In this document: positions 19,813-30,269 of the stretch, piece after piece
Layout of the letters: each line of letters begins with the position of its first letter
How positions within the stretch are numbered: the first letter of the stretch is position 1
Assembly (NCBI RefSeq): GCF_000383915.1
Contig: NZ_KB912942.1
Coordinates: forward strand, 380,506 to 444,505
DNA from: Amycolatopsis benzoatilytica AK 16/65
GTDB lineage: Bacteria; Actinomycetota; Actinomycetes; Mycobacteriales; Pseudonocardiaceae
Length of the DNA: 64,000 nucleotides
Reading direction: 5' to 3'
The notes under the pieces: model-generated
Told to the model about the DNA's origin: nothing
The model's database searches: none
What the model saw: only the letters and a program-made list of their open reading frames with translations
Program-made: the position numbers and the translations under genes

Positions 19813-21315
19813 TCAGCCCTGTTCGGCGATGTCCGTCAGGACCGCGGCGATGGTGCGGACCGGGACGCCGGTGCCGCCCTTGCCGGTGTAGCCCCACGGC
19901 GCGCCGGTGTTGAACGACGGGCCGGCGATGTCCAGGTGCACCCAGGGCAGGCCGTCGGCGACGAACTCGCGCAGGAAGACGCCCGCGACGAGCATTCCGG
20001 CCCACCGGGCGCCGGTGACGTTCGCGATGTCGGCCAGGCGCGAGTCGAGGTCGGCGCGCAGCTCGTCCGGCAGCGGCATCGCCCAGCCGCCCTCGCCGGT
20101 GGCCTGCATGTGGGCGGCGACGCGGTCGCGGAACTCGTCCGAGCCCATCACGCCGGCGATCCGGTTGCCGAGCGCGACCACCTGCGCGCCGGTCAGCGTG
20201 GAGGTCTCGATCAGGTAGTCCGGGTTCTCTTCGGCGGCCCGCACGATTGCGTCGGCCAGCACGATCCGGCCTTCGGCGTCGGTGTTGAGGACTTCGACGG
20301 TCTTGCCGCCGTACATGGTCAGGACGTCGCCCGGCCGGTAGGCGGTGCCCGAGGGCAGGTTCTCCGCCAGCGGGATGTGCGCGGTCACCTCGACCGGCAG
20401 CTTCAGCTTCGCCGCCAGCACCACCGACGCGAGCACGGCGGCCGCACCGGACATGTCCGAGGTCATGTGGTCCATGTTGGCCGGCGGCTTGAGCGAGATG
20501 CCGCCGGAATCGAACGTGATGCCCTTGCCGACCAGCGCGACCTTCTTGCGCGGCTTGGCCGGCTTCCAGCCGACGCGCAGCAGCCGCGGCTGGCGCGACG
20601 AGCCGCCGCCGACGCCCAGGATGCCGCCGAAGCCCTTGCGCTTGAGCGCCTTCTCGTCGAGCACCTCGAAGTCGAGGCTGTTCGCCTCGGCGAGCTTGCC
20701 TGCCCGGTCGGCGAACGACGCCGGGAACAGGTCGTTCGGCGGCGTGTTGATCAGGTCGCGGGTGATGATCACCGACTCGGCGACGATGGTCGCCGTCTTC
20801 AGCGTGGCCTTGTGCTCGCGCGCGGTGCCCTCGGCCGGGTTGACCAGGTCCGCCTTCGCCAGCGGGGCCTCGCCCTTCTCGGAGCGGTACTCGGTGAAGA
20901 CGTACGCGCCGAGCGCGATGCCCTCGGCGGCGGCCTGCAGGTCGAGCGCGGACAGCGTGACGAACGCCCGCTCGGTGCCGCTCAGCGCGCGGGCTGCCGC
21001 GCCGGCCGCCCGGCGCACCTGCTCGGCGGTGACTTCGCCGTCGTTCTGTTTGCCGAGGCCGACCGCCAGCACGATGCCCGCGGGCAGCTTGCCCAGCGTC
21101 GGCAGCTTGACGATCTCCTCGGCCTTGCCGCTGGCTCCGAGGGTGCCGAGCACCTCGGTCAGCTTGCCGTCGAAGGCCGCGTCGGCGACCTCGGCGCCGG
21201 CGGCGAGCTCAAGGCCGTCCTCGCCCTGCAGGGTGCCGATCACGACGACATCGGCGCGGGTTTTGCCCACTGCCGTGTCCGAGTTCTCGGAGAGGGCAAG
21301 CTTCGGCACGGTCAC
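19813..21315 (-). CDS. pepA: Leucyl aminopeptidase (M17)
   Basis: A 500-aa cytosolic metallo-aminopeptidase of family M17, which removes N-terminal residues during peptide turnover. The family signature [12 protein letters not shown] is present near residue 345, and the metal-binding [16 protein letters not shown] precedes it. The GTG at 21315 (VTVPKLALS) is chosen because AGGAG lies 6 nt upstream; the frame extends further but without a start signal. In M. tuberculosis the homologue (pepB, Rv2213) also lies close to dlaT. The 30-bp repeat array begins 17 bp after the stop. Confidence 0.95.
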   Translation of the reverse strand: MTVPKLALSENSDTAVGKTRADVVVIGTLQGEDGLELAAGAEVADAAFDGKLTEVLGTLGASGKAEEIVKLPTLGKLPAGIVLAVGLGKQNDGEVTAEQVRRAAGAAARALSGTERAFVTLSALDLQAAAEGIALGAYVFTEYRSEKGEAPLAKADLVNPAEGTAREHKATLKTATIVAESVIITRDLINTPPNDLFPASFADRAGKLAEANSLDFEVLDEKALKRKGFGGILGVGGGSSRQPRLLRVGWKPAKPRKKVALVGKGITFDSGGISLKPPANMDHMTSDMSGAAAVLASVVLAAKLKLPVEVTAHIPLAENLPSGTAYRPGDVLTMYGGKTVEVLNTDAEGRIVLADAIVRAAEENPDYLIETSTLTGAQVVALGNRIAGVMGSDEFRDRVAAHMQATGEGGWAMPLPDELRADLDSRLADIANVTGARWAGMLVAGVFLREFVADGLPWVHLDIAGPSFNTGAPWGYTGKGGTGVPVRTIAAVLTDIAEQG

Positions 21316-21377
21316 TTCTGGCTCCTCGCGACGTCGCGGTGGTGGTGCCGGGCGATCTGCCCGGCCGATCGTGAGCC

Positions 21378-22280
21378 ATGCTAATGACAAAGCCGTCCGG
21401 ACGGGGGAAGGGGATCGACGTGCGTCTCGCGGGATCACTCCTGGTGACGCTGGCGGCCGCGGCCGCCGGGGCCGGGTACTGGGTCCTCGCCGGGGTCGTG
21501 CTCGCCGCCCTGGCCGCGATCGGAACTGCCCGCCTTCCCGCGCTCGGCGACGGCGTGGCGGACCGCTGCGTCGGCGGTTTCGTCCGGCTGGCGCAGGTAG
21601 TGGTGCTCGCGCAGGCGTTTGGCGCGTACGTCGTCCCCGCCGATTCCGCGTTCGCGGCGGCCGTGTTCGCAGTATGCGTGATCGCGGCCGATTTCTTCGG
21701 CCTGCGGTTGCCGGACCTGCTGGTCAAGTGGGTGCTGGGCGTCCTGCTGCTCGCGGCGGCGGTGCTGGTCGCGATGTGCCTGGCGGTCGCCCCGGTCACG
21801 AACGCGGGCGGGATCGGGAAGCCGGACGTGTCCGCGATCGTGGTCGCCGCGTTGATCATGCTGCCGTTCCTGATCCCGGAACCCGGGGAGCGGAGCACCC
21901 TGCGCGCGCTCGGGCTGGGGCTGGTCGCGGTCGCGATCACCGGGGCAGCGTTGCTGCAGCTGGGCCCGATTAGGCTCGGTTTGTCCGGAACCGCCTTCCG
22001 TGACCTGCTCTACGCGGCGGACGCCGGACAGCTGCAGCCATTGCTGACCGTGATCGTCGTGGTGGCGACGGTTCCGGCAGGATTCACGACTTTCGTCGGG
22101 GCTCGGCAGCGATTCGCACCGCCGTCCTACCAGACGGTGGTCTTCGGCGGCGAACTGCTGGCGGGAGTCGCCGCGATGTTCGTTCCGGTGTCCGCGGTGC
22201 TGATCGCGGGCGGCCTCGGCGCGGTCGCGGAACTAGTGCTGCGAGTGCGCGCTCGCCGATACCGTGGGGCGCATGACTGA
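21378..22280 (+). CDS. Integral membrane protein, hypothetical
   Basis: A 300-aa protein with about seven to eight hydrophobic segments starting with [27 protein letters not shown]. No named transporter motif is visible. The ATG at 21378 is followed by another ATG at 21384 and a GTG at 21420; no clear ribosome binding site decides between them. It is divergent from pepA (62 bp). Its last 8 bases overlap the DUF402 gene, so the two are translated in tandem. Confidence 0.75.
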   Translation: MLMTKPSGRGKGIDVRLAGSLLVTLAAAAAGAGYWVLAGVVLAALAAIGTARLPALGDGVADRCVGGFVRLAQVVVLAQAFGAYVVPADSAFAAAVFAVCVIAADFFGLRLPDLLVKWVLGVLLLAAAVLVAMCLAVAPVTNAGGIGKPDVSAIVVAALIMLPFLIPEPGERSTLRALGLGLVAVAITGAALLQLGPIRLGLSGTAFRDLLYAADAGQLQPLLTVIVVVATVPAGFTTFVGARQRFAPPSYQTVVFGGELLAGVAAMFVPVSAVLIAGGLGAVAELVLRVRARRYRGAHD

Positions 22281-22899
22281 GCACCACTGGGCGCCGGGAC
22301 AGACTGTGGTCGAACGTTTCCTCCGCCCGGACGGCAGCATCGGCCAGCACCATCCGCTGCGGGTGATCTCGGACGACGGCCAGTCGCTGCTCGGCTGGCT
22401 CCCGGTGGGCACGCCGATCGTCGGCAGTCAGCTCGCGGACGGCCGAACCCTGCGCGAAGCGCCGCTGGAACAGCGGTTCCGCATCCCGCGGGTGACGGTG
22501 CCGGACGTCTGGCACGGCAGTTCGACGCTGCGGCTGATTCCGGAGAACGCCTGGTCGTCGGTGTGGTGGTTCTTCGAGCCGGACGGCCGGTTCCGGGACT
22601 GGTACGTGAACCTCGAATTGCCGTGCGGTCGCACCGAGACCGGGCCGGACCGGATCGACGGCGTGCTCGACCTGGTGGTGACGCCCGGCGCGGGCTGGCA
22701 ATGGAAGGACGAGGACGAGGCGGCCGCGGCGGTCGATGCCGGGCGGCTCACCACCGAGCAGCTGGACCGGCTGCGCGAGGAGGGAGAACGGGTGGGCGGA
22801 CGGGCGGAGCGGGGCTTGTTTCCGTTCGACGGCACGCACACCGACTTCCGGCCGGACCCGGGCTGGGCGGCACCGGCATTGCCCGCCGGGTTGGTCTGA
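22273..22899 (+). CDS. DUF402 domain protein
   Basis: A 208-aa protein with the DUF402 fold. The segment WSSVWWFFEPDGRFRDWYVNL, broken here for length, is characteristic, as is DVVVTPGAGWQWKDEDE-like acidic sequence (here DLVVTPGAGWQWKDEDE) around residue 135. Characterised DUF402 proteins include nucleoside phosphatases and FomD, a metal-dependent phosphoester hydrolase, so a phosphohydrolase role is possible. The ATG at 22273 overlaps the end of the upstream membrane-protein gene by 8 bases. Confidence 0.82.
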   Translation: MTEHHWAPGQTVVERFLRPDGSIGQHHPLRVISDDGQSLLGWLPVGTPIVGSQLADGRTLREAPLEQRFRIPRVTVPDVWHGSSTLRLIPENAWSSVWWFFEPDGRFRDWYVNLELPCGRTETGPDRIDGVLDLVVTPGAGWQWKDEDEAAAAVDAGRLTTEQLDRLREEGERVGGRAERGLFPFDGTHTDFRPDPGWAAPALPAGLV

Positions 22900-22945
22900 A
22901 CCGCGCGCGGTGGAGAAGGCCGGTGCCGCGGCTGGTTGCCTAGAA

Positions 22946-22969
22946 GCCGCTGCTGCCCGGTTCAGCGGC
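22946..22969. terminator. Weak hairpin between convergent genes
   Basis: GCCGCTG and CAGCGGC pair over a 10-base loop between the DUF402 stop and the stop of the small membrane protein. No T tract. Confidence 0.35.
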
Positions 22970-22972
22970 GCC

Positions 22973-23275
22973 TCAGAGCGCCAGCAGAAGCAGAATGCCG
23001 AACAGGACCACGTTCACGACGGCCAGGATCACCACCGACTTGGCGGGCAGGCCGCGCGGGATCATCGAACCGTGGATGGTCTTCCACCACCACAGCCCGG
23101 CGCCCGCCGCGACGATGCCGAGGAAGAAGCCGAAGCCGCTGGAGAGCAAGCCCCAGCCGACGAAGCAGAGCGTTCCGGCGCCGAAGGTCAGCAGCGCGGC
23201 GGTGCCGAAGGTCTTCAGGTCCGGCCCGGCTCCGGTCTTGGCCGGCTGTACGGATTGAGTGCTCACATCGGACAT
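22973..23275 (-). CDS. Small membrane protein, hypothetical
   Basis: A 100-aa protein with a polar N-terminus ([19 protein letters not shown]) and three hydrophobic segments: [35 protein letters not shown] and [19 protein letters not shown]. No domain is recognised. The ATG at 23275 is the first start after the ilvE divergent promoter region; a TTG further upstream is less likely. Divergent from ilvE with 97 bp between starts. Confidence 0.75.
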   Translation of the reverse strand: MSDVSTQSVQPAKTGAGPDLKTFGTAALLTFGAGTLCFVGWGLLSSGFGFFLGIVAAGAGLWWWKTIHGSMIPRGLPAKSVVILAVVNVVLFGILLLLAL

Positions 23276-23360
23276 CGTAGTCGCAGTGACCCCGCGGACG
23301 CGGCACAGCGCGGCGAGTGAAACCGCAGGACTTCCGACTAACGCGCGTCCGACCAACCTC

Positions 23361-23366
23361 TATTAT
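23361..23366 (+). promoter_or_regulatory. -10 box, leaderless ilvE
   Basis: TATTAT ends 6 nt before ATG 23373. There is no Shine-Dalgarno, so transcription should begin at or next to the ATG. Confidence 0.65.
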
Positions 23367-23372
23367 CTAGGC

Positions 23373-24476
23373 ATGACCACAGCGACGCAGTTCACCCATG
23401 TCCCGCACCCGAGCCCCGCGAGTCCGGAACGCGTCGCGGAAGTACTTGCCAAGCCGGGATTCGGCACCTACTTCACCGACCACATGGTCACCGTCAAGTA
23501 CAGCACCGAGAAGGGCTGGCACGAGCCGACGGTCGGCCCGTACGCGCCGTTCTCGCTCGACCCGGCCACGTCCGTGCTGCACTACGGGCAGGCGATCTTC
23601 GAGGGGCTCAAGGCGTACCGCCAGCCGGACGGCACGATCGCCGCGTTCCGGCCCGAGGCCAACGCGGAGCGGTTCCAGGACTCCGCCGAGCGGCTCGCGA
23701 TGCCGAAGCTGCCGGTGGAGACCTTCGTCGCCGCGCTGCGCGAGCTCATCGCGGTGGACGAGCGGTGGGTGCCGACCAACCAGGGCGACTCGCTGTACCT
23801 GCGCCCGTTCATGATCTCGACGTCGGCCGGCCTGGGCGTGAACAGCCCGGCCGCCGAGTACGTGTTCGCGGTGATCGCCTCGCCGGCCGGTTCCTACTTC
23901 AGCGGCGGAGTGAAGCCGGTCAGCGTGTGGCTGTCCACCGAGTACGTGCGCGCGGCCCCTGGCGGCACCGGTGCGGCGAAGTGCGCGGGCAACTACGCGG
24001 CTTCGTTCGTGGCGCAGGCGCAGGCGGTGGAAAAGGGCTGCGACCAGGTCGTGTGGCTCGACGCGGTGGAGCGGCGCTGGGTAGAGGAGATGGGCGGGAT
24101 GAACCTGTTCTTCGTCTTCGGCTCGGGCGACGACGTCCGTGTCGTGACGCCGGAGCTGACCGGCTCGCTGCTGCCCGGCGTCACCCGGAAGTCGTTGCTG
24201 CAGCTGGCCAAGGAAGCCGGCCACCGGGTCGAGGAGCGCCGGATCTCCACCGAGGAGTGGGAGAAGGCGGCTGCCTCCGGCGAGCTGACCGAGGTTTTCG
24301 CGTGCGGCACCGCGGCGGTCATCACGCCGGTCGGGCATGTGAAGCACGGCGGCGGCGAGTTCTCGATCTCCGGCGGCAAGCCGGGCGCGGTGACGATGGC
24401 GCTGCGCGAGCAGCTGGTCGGCATCCAGGAAGGCACCCGCAAGGGCCCGGAAGGCTGGATGGTCCCGCTCAGCTGA
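23373..24476 (+). CDS. ilvE: Branched-chain amino acid aminotransferase
   Basis: PLP-dependent transaminase for the last step of leucine, isoleucine and valine synthesis. The 367-aa product matches the mycobacterial enzyme in length. The PLP lysine lies in [14 protein letters not shown] near residue 205, and [13 protein letters not shown] and [14 protein letters not shown] are class-IV aminotransferase signatures. The ATG at 23373 is preferred over the longer frame because of the TATTAT box 6 nt upstream. No T-box or attenuator is visible. It converges on cobT. Confidence 0.95.
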   Translation: MTTATQFTHVPHPSPASPERVAEVLAKPGFGTYFTDHMVTVKYSTEKGWHEPTVGPYAPFSLDPATSVLHYGQAIFEGLKAYRQPDGTIAAFRPEANAERFQDSAERLAMPKLPVETFVAALRELIAVDERWVPTNQGDSLYLRPFMISTSAGLGVNSPAAEYVFAVIASPAGSYFSGGVKPVSVWLSTEYVRAAPGGTGAAKCAGNYAASFVAQAQAVEKGCDQVVWLDAVERRWVEEMGGMNLFFVFGSGDDVRVVTPELTGSLLPGVTRKSLLQLAKEAGHRVEERRISTEEWEKAAASGELTEVFACGTAAVITPVGHVKHGGGEFSISGGKPGAVTMALREQLVGIQEGTRKGPEGWMVPLS

Positions 24477-24485
24477 GCTAGCTGT

Positions 24486-24536
24486 CCGTGAAGGGAACCT
24501 TGAGGGACTCTCAGTCCCTCAAGGTTCCCTTCACGG
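24486..24536. repeat. Long-hairpin element HP2 (bidirectional terminator-like)
   Basis: A perfect inverted repeat with 24-bp arms and a 3-base centre. The outer part CCGTGAAGGGAAC matches HP1; the middle is CTTGAGGGACT. It fills the gap between the ilvE stop and the cobT stop (convergent genes) and is followed by CTTTCAG, as is HP3. Confidence 0.9.
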
Positions 24537-24539
24537 CTT

Positions 24540-25607
24540 TCAGGACAGCGGACCGGAGACGCCGGACTGCTCGTGCGTGGTCATTTCGGCGAGCACGCGA
24601 CTGGCCATCATCAGCAGCGGCAGCGCGGTGACCGCGCCAGTGCCTTCGCCGAGCCGGACGTCCAGGTCGAGCAGCGCACCCAGGTCCAGGTGCTCCAGCG
24701 CGAGCGCGTGCGCCGGTTCGCCGGTGAGCTGCCCGGACATCCACCAGCGGCGCGCGCCCGGAGCCAGCTCCTCGGCGACGAGCGCGGCCGCGCAGACCAC
24801 CAGCCCGTCGAGCACCACCGGCGTGCGGCGGACCGCGGCTTGTGCGAGGAATCCGGCCATCGCGGCGATGTCCGCGCCGGACGAGGTGCGCAGCAGCGCC
24901 AACGGGTCGGCCAGCACTGTCCGGGCCCGGCGCAGCGCGTCGCGCACCGCCGCGGCCTTGCGCATCCAGGTGTTGTCGTCGATGCCCGAACCGCGGCCGA
25001 CCACCGCCACCGGCTCGCTGCCGGTCAGCGCCGCGACCAGCACCGACGCCGGCGTGCTGTTGCCGATCCCCAGGTCGCCCGCGATCAGCAGGTCCGCGCC
25101 GCCGTCGACCTCGGCGTCGGCGATCTTGCGGCCGGCCTCGACCGCGGCCCGCACCTCGGCGTCGGTGAGCGCGTCCTCGACGTCGATCGATCCGGAACCG
25201 CGGCGCACCTTGAACTCGCCGATCGAGCGCATCGCGGACTCTTCGGTGTCCACCGCCATGTCGACCACGCGCACGCCCGCGCCCGCCGCGGCGGCGAGCA
25301 CGTTGATCGCCGCGCCGCCGGTGAGCATGACCCCGACCAGCTGCGACGTGACCTCCTGCGGATACGCCGACACGCCCTTCTTCGCGATGCCGTGGTCGCC
25401 GGCGAACACGACGACGCGGGGCCGGGTAAACGGCCGCGGCGGCGCCTGGCCCTGGCACGAGGAAATCCACACGCCCAGCTCCTCCAGCCGGCCGAGCGAT
25501 CCGGCGGGCTTGACGAGCTTGTCGTGCAGCGCGATCGCGCCCGAACGGGCCTGGTCGCTCGGCGGCTCGATCTCGCCGAACTCGATGCCCGTTTCGCCGG
25601 TGTCCAC
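24540..25607 (-). CDS. cobT: Nicotinate-nucleotide--dimethylbenzimidazole phosphoribosyltransferase
   Basis: Makes alpha-ribazole phosphate for the lower ligand of cobalamin. The 355-aa protein contains [10 protein letters not shown] near residue 35, [20 protein letters not shown] near residue 70, GDLGIGNST near residue 180 and a C-terminal Glu-rich segment RLGEGTGA, all typical. The GTG at 25607 is chosen because AAAGGA lies about 8 nt upstream. M. tuberculosis also has cobT close to ilvE. No cobalamin riboswitch is visible in the 78 bp to the divergent gene. Confidence 0.94.
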   Translation of the reverse strand: MDTGETGIEFGEIEPPSDQARSGAIALHDKLVKPAGSLGRLEELGVWISSCQGQAPPRPFTRPRVVVFAGDHGIAKKGVSAYPQEVTSQLVGVMLTGGAAINVLAAAAGAGVRVVDMAVDTEESAMRSIGEFKVRRGSGSIDVEDALTDAEVRAAVEAGRKIADAEVDGGADLLIAGDLGIGNSTPASVLVAALTGSEPVAVVGRGSGIDDNTWMRKAAAVRDALRRARTVLADPLALLRTSSGADIAAMAGFLAQAAVRRTPVVLDGLVVCAAALVAEELAPGARRWWMSGQLTGEPAHALALEHLDLGALLDLDVRLGEGTGAVTALPLLMMASRVLAEMTTHEQSGVSGPLS

Positions 25608-25671
25608 AGCCAGTTTCCTTTCGCCGCTGGGCGTCCCGGCGCCCAACCTACCGTCGCCGGGGCGGGGCCTT

Positions 25672-25677
25672 TAGGGT
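25672..25677 (+). promoter_or_regulatory. -10 box, leaderless ispD-like gene
   Basis: TAGGGT ends 8 nt before GTG 25686. Confidence 0.45.
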
Positions 25678-25685
25678 CGGTCGCC

Positions 25686-26378
25686 GTGCGGGAATCGACG
25701 GCGGCCGGAGTCGTGCTGGCCAGTGGTGCGGGAACCCGGGTCGGGGCCGCGCTGAACAAGGTCTATCTGCCGGTCGCGGGCCGGCCGGTGGTGGCGTGGT
25801 CGCTCGACGCGTTCGCCGCGGCGGACGGGATCGGCGTGCTGGTGCTGGTGATCCGTCCCGAGGACGCGGAGCTGGCCGGCGAAGTGCTGTCCGCCTGCTC
25901 CCGCCCGGTGGAGATCGTCGAAGGCGGCCCGACGCGGCAAGCCTCCGAACTCAACGCGCTGCGCCATCTGGCACCGCGGATCGCCGACGGGGCCGTGGAT
26001 TCCGTGCTGTTGCACGACGGCGCCCGGCCGCTGGTGACCTCGGAGCTGATCGCTTCGGTGCTGGGGCGGACCCGGGAAGACGGGGGAGCGGTGCCGGGTC
26101 TGGCGGCGGACGACGTGGTGTCGATGGCCGGCCCGGACACGGTGGCCGGCCCGCTGCCCGGCGCGATCCGGGTGCAGACGCCGCAGGGTTTCCGCGCGCG
26201 GCCGCTGCTGGCGGCCTACGAGCAGGCGGCCGCGGAAGGATTTCTCGGCACGGACACGGCGTCCTGCATGGAGAAGTTCTCCGCGCTGCCGGTGCGGTGG
26301 GTGCCCGGCAGCGCGGAGAACATCAAAATCACCTATCCGCACGACCTCGCGGTGGCGGAACGGCTGCTGCGCCGCTGA
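25686..26378 (+). CDS. IspD-like cytidylyltransferase
   Basis: A 230-aa nucleotidyltransferase of the IspD/CDP-ribitol pyrophosphorylase family. The CTP-binding loop is ASGAGTRVGAALNKVYLPV (residues 11-29); LLHDGARPLV and TPQGFRA are the middle motifs, and NIKITYPHDL is the typical C-terminal motif. It is not next to ispF or carD, where the canonical actinobacterial ispD usually lies, so it may be a paralogue for another CDP-alcohol. Its stop codon directly abuts the stop of the aldo/keto reductase with no base between. Confidence 0.85.
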   Translation: MRESTAAGVVLASGAGTRVGAALNKVYLPVAGRPVVAWSLDAFAAADGIGVLVLVIRPEDAELAGEVLSACSRPVEIVEGGPTRQASELNALRHLAPRIADGAVDSVLLHDGARPLVTSELIASVLGRTREDGGAVPGLAADDVVSMAGPDTVAGPLPGAIRVQTPQGFRARPLLAAYEQAAAEGFLGTDTASCMEKFSALPVRWVPGSAENIKITYPHDLAVAERLLRR

Positions 26379-27368
26379 TCAGGGAGTGACGGTCAGCGCC
26401 GGGTCGGAGACGATGACGTCGGCGAGCGCCTCGTCGATCGCGGTGAGCAGCTCCGCGTCGAGCTTCACTCCGGCCGCCTTCACGTTCTCGTGCACCTGCT
26501 CCGGCCGGGAGGCGCCGATGATCGCGGACGCGACGTTCGGGTTCTGCAGCACCCACGCGACCGCCAGCTGCGCCATGGACAGCCCCGCGTCGGCGGCCAG
26601 CGGCTCCAGCTTCGCGACCGCGGTGAGGGTCTTCTCGTCCAGGAACCGCTTCACCGTGTTGGCGCCGCCGTTCTCGTCGGTGGCGCGAGTGCCGGCGGGC
26701 AGCGGCTGGCCCGCCTTGTACTTGCCGGTCAGCACGCCCTGCGCCACCGGCGACCAGACGATCTGGCTGAGCCCTTCGCGCTCGGACGCGGGCACCACCT
26801 GCGACTCGATGACCCGCCACAGCATCGAGTACTGCGGCTGGTTCGAAACGAACGGGATCTTCAGCTCACGGGCGAGCGCCGCGCCGCGGGCGATCTGCTC
26901 GGCGTTCCACTCCGAGACGCCGACGTAGAGCACCTTGCCCTGGCGGACCAGGTCGGCGAACGCCTGCATGGTCTCTTCGAGCGGGACGGTGCGGTCGAAC
27001 CGGTGCGCCTGGTACAGGTCGACGTAGTCGGTGCCGAGCCGCTTCAGCGAAGCGTTCGCCGACTCGATGATGTGCTTGCGGGAGAGACCCTTGTCGTTCG
27101 GGCCCTTCGGACCGGTGGGCCAGAAGACCTTGGTGAAGATCTCCAGGCTTTCCCGGCGCTGGCCCTTCAGCCCGCGGCCGAGCACGGACTCCGCCGCGGT
27201 GTTCGCGTAGACGTCGGCCGTGTCGAAAGTGGTGATGCCGGCGTCGAGCGCGGCCTTGATGCAAGCCTGCGCCTGGTCTTCCTCGACCTGGGACCCGTGG
27301 GTCAGCCAGTTGCCGTAGGAGATCTCACTGATGTTGAGGCCGCTGCGGCCGAGACGTCGAAACTCCAT
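26379..27368 (-). CDS. Aldo/keto reductase
   Basis: A 329-aa NADPH-dependent reductase of the potassium-channel-beta-subunit-like AKR group. The tetrad is visible: Asp in FDTADVYANTAAE (Tyr in the same motif) near residue 50-57, Lys in IFTKVFWP near residue 80, and His in LYQAHRFD near residue 120. The late SAIIGASRPEQVHEN segment binds the cofactor. Physiological substrate unknown. A TACGCT box lies 6 nt before the ATG. Confidence 0.92.
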   Translation of the reverse strand: MEFRRLGRSGLNISEISYGNWLTHGSQVEEDQAQACIKAALDAGITTFDTADVYANTAAESVLGRGLKGQRRESLEIFTKVFWPTGPKGPNDKGLSRKHIIESANASLKRLGTDYVDLYQAHRFDRTVPLEETMQAFADLVRQGKVLYVGVSEWNAEQIARGAALARELKIPFVSNQPQYSMLWRVIESQVVPASEREGLSQIVWSPVAQGVLTGKYKAGQPLPAGTRATDENGGANTVKRFLDEKTLTAVAKLEPLAADAGLSMAQLAVAWVLQNPNVASAIIGASRPEQVHENVKAAGVKLDAELLTAIDEALADVIVSDPALTVTP

Positions 27369-27374
27369 GCGGAC

Positions 27375-27380
27375 AGCGTA
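27375..27380 (-). promoter_or_regulatory. -10 box, leaderless aldo/keto reductase gene
   Basis: TACGCT ends 6 nt before ATG 27368. Confidence 0.5.
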
Positions 27381-27454
27381 GCCGAATCGTTTGCTCGGCT
27401 AACTACTTCGTGCCGGACGGCTCAGATGCCGGTCAATGCGGCCCGGGAAACAGC

Positions 27455-27485
27455 ACCGGCGCCAGCGGAAACCGCCGGCGCCGGT
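27455..27485 (-). terminator. Hairpin after the DUF3043 gene
   Basis: ACCGGCGCC and GGCGCCGGT pair over a 13-base loop, 10 bp beyond the DUF3043 stop on the minus strand. The following minus-strand bases are not T-rich. Confidence 0.55.
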
Positions 27486-27495
27486 CGAACGCGAC

Positions 27496-28155
27496 TCAGT
27501 TCGGGATCGGGTCGCCCGGGCGCAGCCGCGGCTTCGGCACCCGCAGCTTGCGGATCTGGCTGGCGCGGACGAACGCGTACCAGCCGACGCCGCGCAGGGC
27601 CGCCGGCGGCTCCTTCGGGAAGCGCTCGCGGGCCGCCTTCGAGATCTTGCGGCCGTTCACGACGCCCTCGATCGCCATCACCAGCAGCATCGCCATGCAG
27701 ACCAGGGTGATGTACTGCTGGATCGCCGGGGCCGGCACCAGCAGCGCGACGAACACCAGGATCGCCAGCGGCATGAACAGGCCGAGCAGGTTGCGCCGGG
27801 AGTCGACGACGTCACGGACGTACGCCTTCACCGGGCCTTTGTCCCGCGGCGGCAGGTACTTGTCGTCGCCGGACATCATCCGCTCGCGGCGCTGGCGTGC
27901 GGCGTCGCGGCGCTCTTCCTTGCTGACCGGGTTGGCCTTGCGCAGTTCCTTATTGCGCTTCATCGCCTCGCGCATGCTGGTGGGCGGCGGCGCGACCGGC
28001 CCGCGCTTGCGGGCTTCAGCGTCCCGCCGCTTCGGCGTGGCCTTGCCCTTGGCCGGCGTGAACGCCTTGCCAGCGGACTCTGATTCGACGGCGTCCGACT
28101 CGGCCGCGGACTGGTCGGCGGCGGGGTCGGTGGTGCTTCGGCGCAGGAACCTCAC
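27496..28155 (-). CDS. DUF3043 membrane protein
   Basis: A 219-aa actinobacterial protein equivalent to Rv2206. The first half is long, charged and probably cytoplasmic (RRDAEARKRG, then KRNKELRKANPVSKEERRDA). Two transmembrane helices follow (LGLFMPLAILVFVALLV and ITLVCMAMLLVMAIEGV) and a basic C-terminal tail. Function unknown. The GTG at 28155 has TACCCT 6 nt upstream. It is divergent from the Fe-S carrier gene; in M. tuberculosis the same two families are neighbours (Rv2204c, Rv2206). Confidence 0.88.
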   Translation of the reverse strand: MRFLRRSTTDPAADQSAAESDAVESESAGKAFTPAKGKATPKRRDAEARKRGPVAPPPTSMREAMKRNKELRKANPVSKEERRDAARQRRERMMSGDDKYLPPRDKGPVKAYVRDVVDSRRNLLGLFMPLAILVFVALLVPAPAIQQYITLVCMAMLLVMAIEGVVNGRKISKAARERFPKEPPAALRGVGWYAFVRASQIRKLRVPKPRLRPGDPIPN

Positions 28156-28161
28156 GCCACC

Positions 28162-28167
28162 AGGGTA
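28162..28167 (-). promoter_or_regulatory. -10 box, leaderless DUF3043 gene
   Basis: TACCCT ends 6 nt before GTG 28155. Confidence 0.5.
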
Positions 28168-28299
28168 TTGCAGGCGTCACGGCTTTGTTCACCAGGCCGT
28201 TGCATGTGCGACGATGGCGGGGGAACAGATCGGGTCCGTAACGTGTTGAGGGTAAGACACGAGATGTACCCGCAGCGAGTTCGACCGATAGGGAGTGCC

Positions 28300-28674
28300 A
28301 TGACGACCGCTGAGACCGGCGCGGCTCAGGCCGAGACCGCCGAGGAGACCCACGGCGTGACGTTGACCGACGCCGCGGCCGCCAAGGCGAAGGCGCTGCT
28401 CGAGCAGGAGGGCCGCGACGACATGCACCTGCGCATCGCCGTCCAGCCCGGCGGCTGCGCGGGCCTGCGCTACCAGCTGTTCTTCGACGAGCGCACGCTC
28501 GACGGCGACCTGTTCCGCGACTTCGACGGTATGCGCGTCGCGGTCGACCGGATGAGCGCGCCGTACGTGTCCGAGGCCGTGATCGACTTCGTCGACACCA
28601 TCGAGAAGCAGGGCTTCACGATCGACAACCCGAACGCCACGGGTTCGTGCGCCTGCGGGGACAGCTTCCACTGA
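28300..28674 (+). CDS. HesB/IscA-type iron-sulfur carrier (ErpA-like)
   Basis: A 124-aa A-type carrier that receives and delivers Fe-S clusters. The three ligand cysteines are in place: GGCAGLRY near residue 49 and CACGDSF at the C-terminus. The homologue is Rv2204c. Likely clients in this window include the Rieske protein QcrA, lipoyl synthase and quinolinate synthase, but that is inference. The ATG at 28300 follows GGGAG. A terminator lies just downstream. Confidence 0.93.
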   Translation: MTTAETGAAQAETAEETHGVTLTDAAAAKAKALLEQEGRDDMHLRIAVQPGGCAGLRYQLFFDERTLDGDLFRDFDGMRVAVDRMSAPYVSEAVIDFVDTIEKQGFTIDNPNATGSCACGDSFH

Positions 28675-28687
28675 GCCCAGTGCGAAC

Positions 28688-28728
28688 AGAGGGCCTCGGC
28701 GCGGTCGCGCCGAGGCCCTCTGGCGTTT
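28688..28728 (+). terminator. Terminator after the Fe-S carrier gene
   Basis: GAGGGCCTCGGCGCG pairs with CGCGCCGAGGCCCTC, followed by TGGCGTTTTC on the plus strand. Confidence 0.85.
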
Positions 28729-28789
28729 TCGGGGCATCCGACCCACGCGCTCGCGGGCCGTCGACGGCGTGCGGAAACGTGCGCTGTCT

Positions 28790-28836
28790 GTGAAAGGCCC
28801 GTAGAGGGACTTAGATTCCGTCAAGGGGCCCTTCAC
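28790..28836. repeat. Long-hairpin element HP4, degenerate
   Basis: GTGAAAGGCCC and GGGCCCTTCAC form the outer arms with one mismatch; the middle (AGAGGGACTTAGATTCCGTC) no longer pairs well. It has the loop sequence of the 30-bp array (CTTAGATTCCG) and lies between the Fe-S carrier gene and the small minus-strand gene at 28939, again convergent. Confidence 0.7.
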
Positions 28837-28864
28837 GGCTTGCCGGCGGCGCCAGCTCCGGTAC

Positions 28865-28906
28865 GAATCGAGGGCCCCGGCGCGGTAGCGCCAGGGCCCT
28901 CGATTC
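28865..28906 (-). terminator. Hairpin after the small minus-strand gene
   Basis: GAATCGAGGGCCC-C-GGCGC pairs with GCGCC-A-GGGCCCTCGATTC around a 4-base loop. It lies 33 bp past the stop of the 28939-29133 gene. Confidence 0.7.
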
Positions 28907-28938
28907 GGTTCAGCGGCCGCCCGCGAAGGCGGCCGGGA

Positions 28939-29133
28939 TCACACGTAAGCGTCGAGATCGGCGACCTGCGCGTGGCAGGCGTCGTCGACCGACCACGGCC
29001 GGGCGGCGCGCGGGCGTGGCAGGCGAGCCTCCGCGGCGGTGGCCTCTGGCCGCAGCGCGGACGGCAGGTGAGCGCAGTCGGCGATCAGTTCGCCGATGGT
29101 TTCCGGTTCGGTCGCGATGTTCACTCCCGGCAC
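28939..29133 (-). CDS. Small hypothetical protein
   Basis: A possible 64-aa protein starting at GTG 29133: MPGVNIATEPETIGELIADC at the N-terminus and a C-terminus ending VDDACHAQVADLDAYV. Supporting points are its own downstream hairpin, the convergent placement facing the Fe-S carrier gene and natural-looking helical sequence. Against it are the lack of a Shine-Dalgarno and its small size. I do not recognise a family. Two cysteines (about residues 20 and 53) could bind a metal, which is only a guess. Confidence 0.5.
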   Translation of the reverse strand: MPGVNIATEPETIGELIADCAHLPSALRPEATAAEARLPRPRAARPWSVDDACHAQVADLDAYV

Positions 29134-29260
29134 GCTATTGAGGCGGATGCGATCGGGAAAGGAGTACCGACCGGTAGGGTCGAGCGGCGGCGCAGGAACT
29201 ACCCGTAAGGGTCATGACCAGCGGGTAACTTGCGTGTCAGGGCTATTCGAACGCTCGTGA

Positions 29261-30259
<999 letters not shown>

Positions 30260-30269
30260 GGCGTTCCGT

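Noticed and set aside
23276..23372. T-box or leader-peptide attenuator for ilvE
   Set aside because: The TATTAT box lies 6 nt before the ATG, leaving no room for a leader RNA.
25608..25685. Cobalamin riboswitch controlling cobT
   Set aside because: The divergent gap is only 78 bp and lacks a B12 box.
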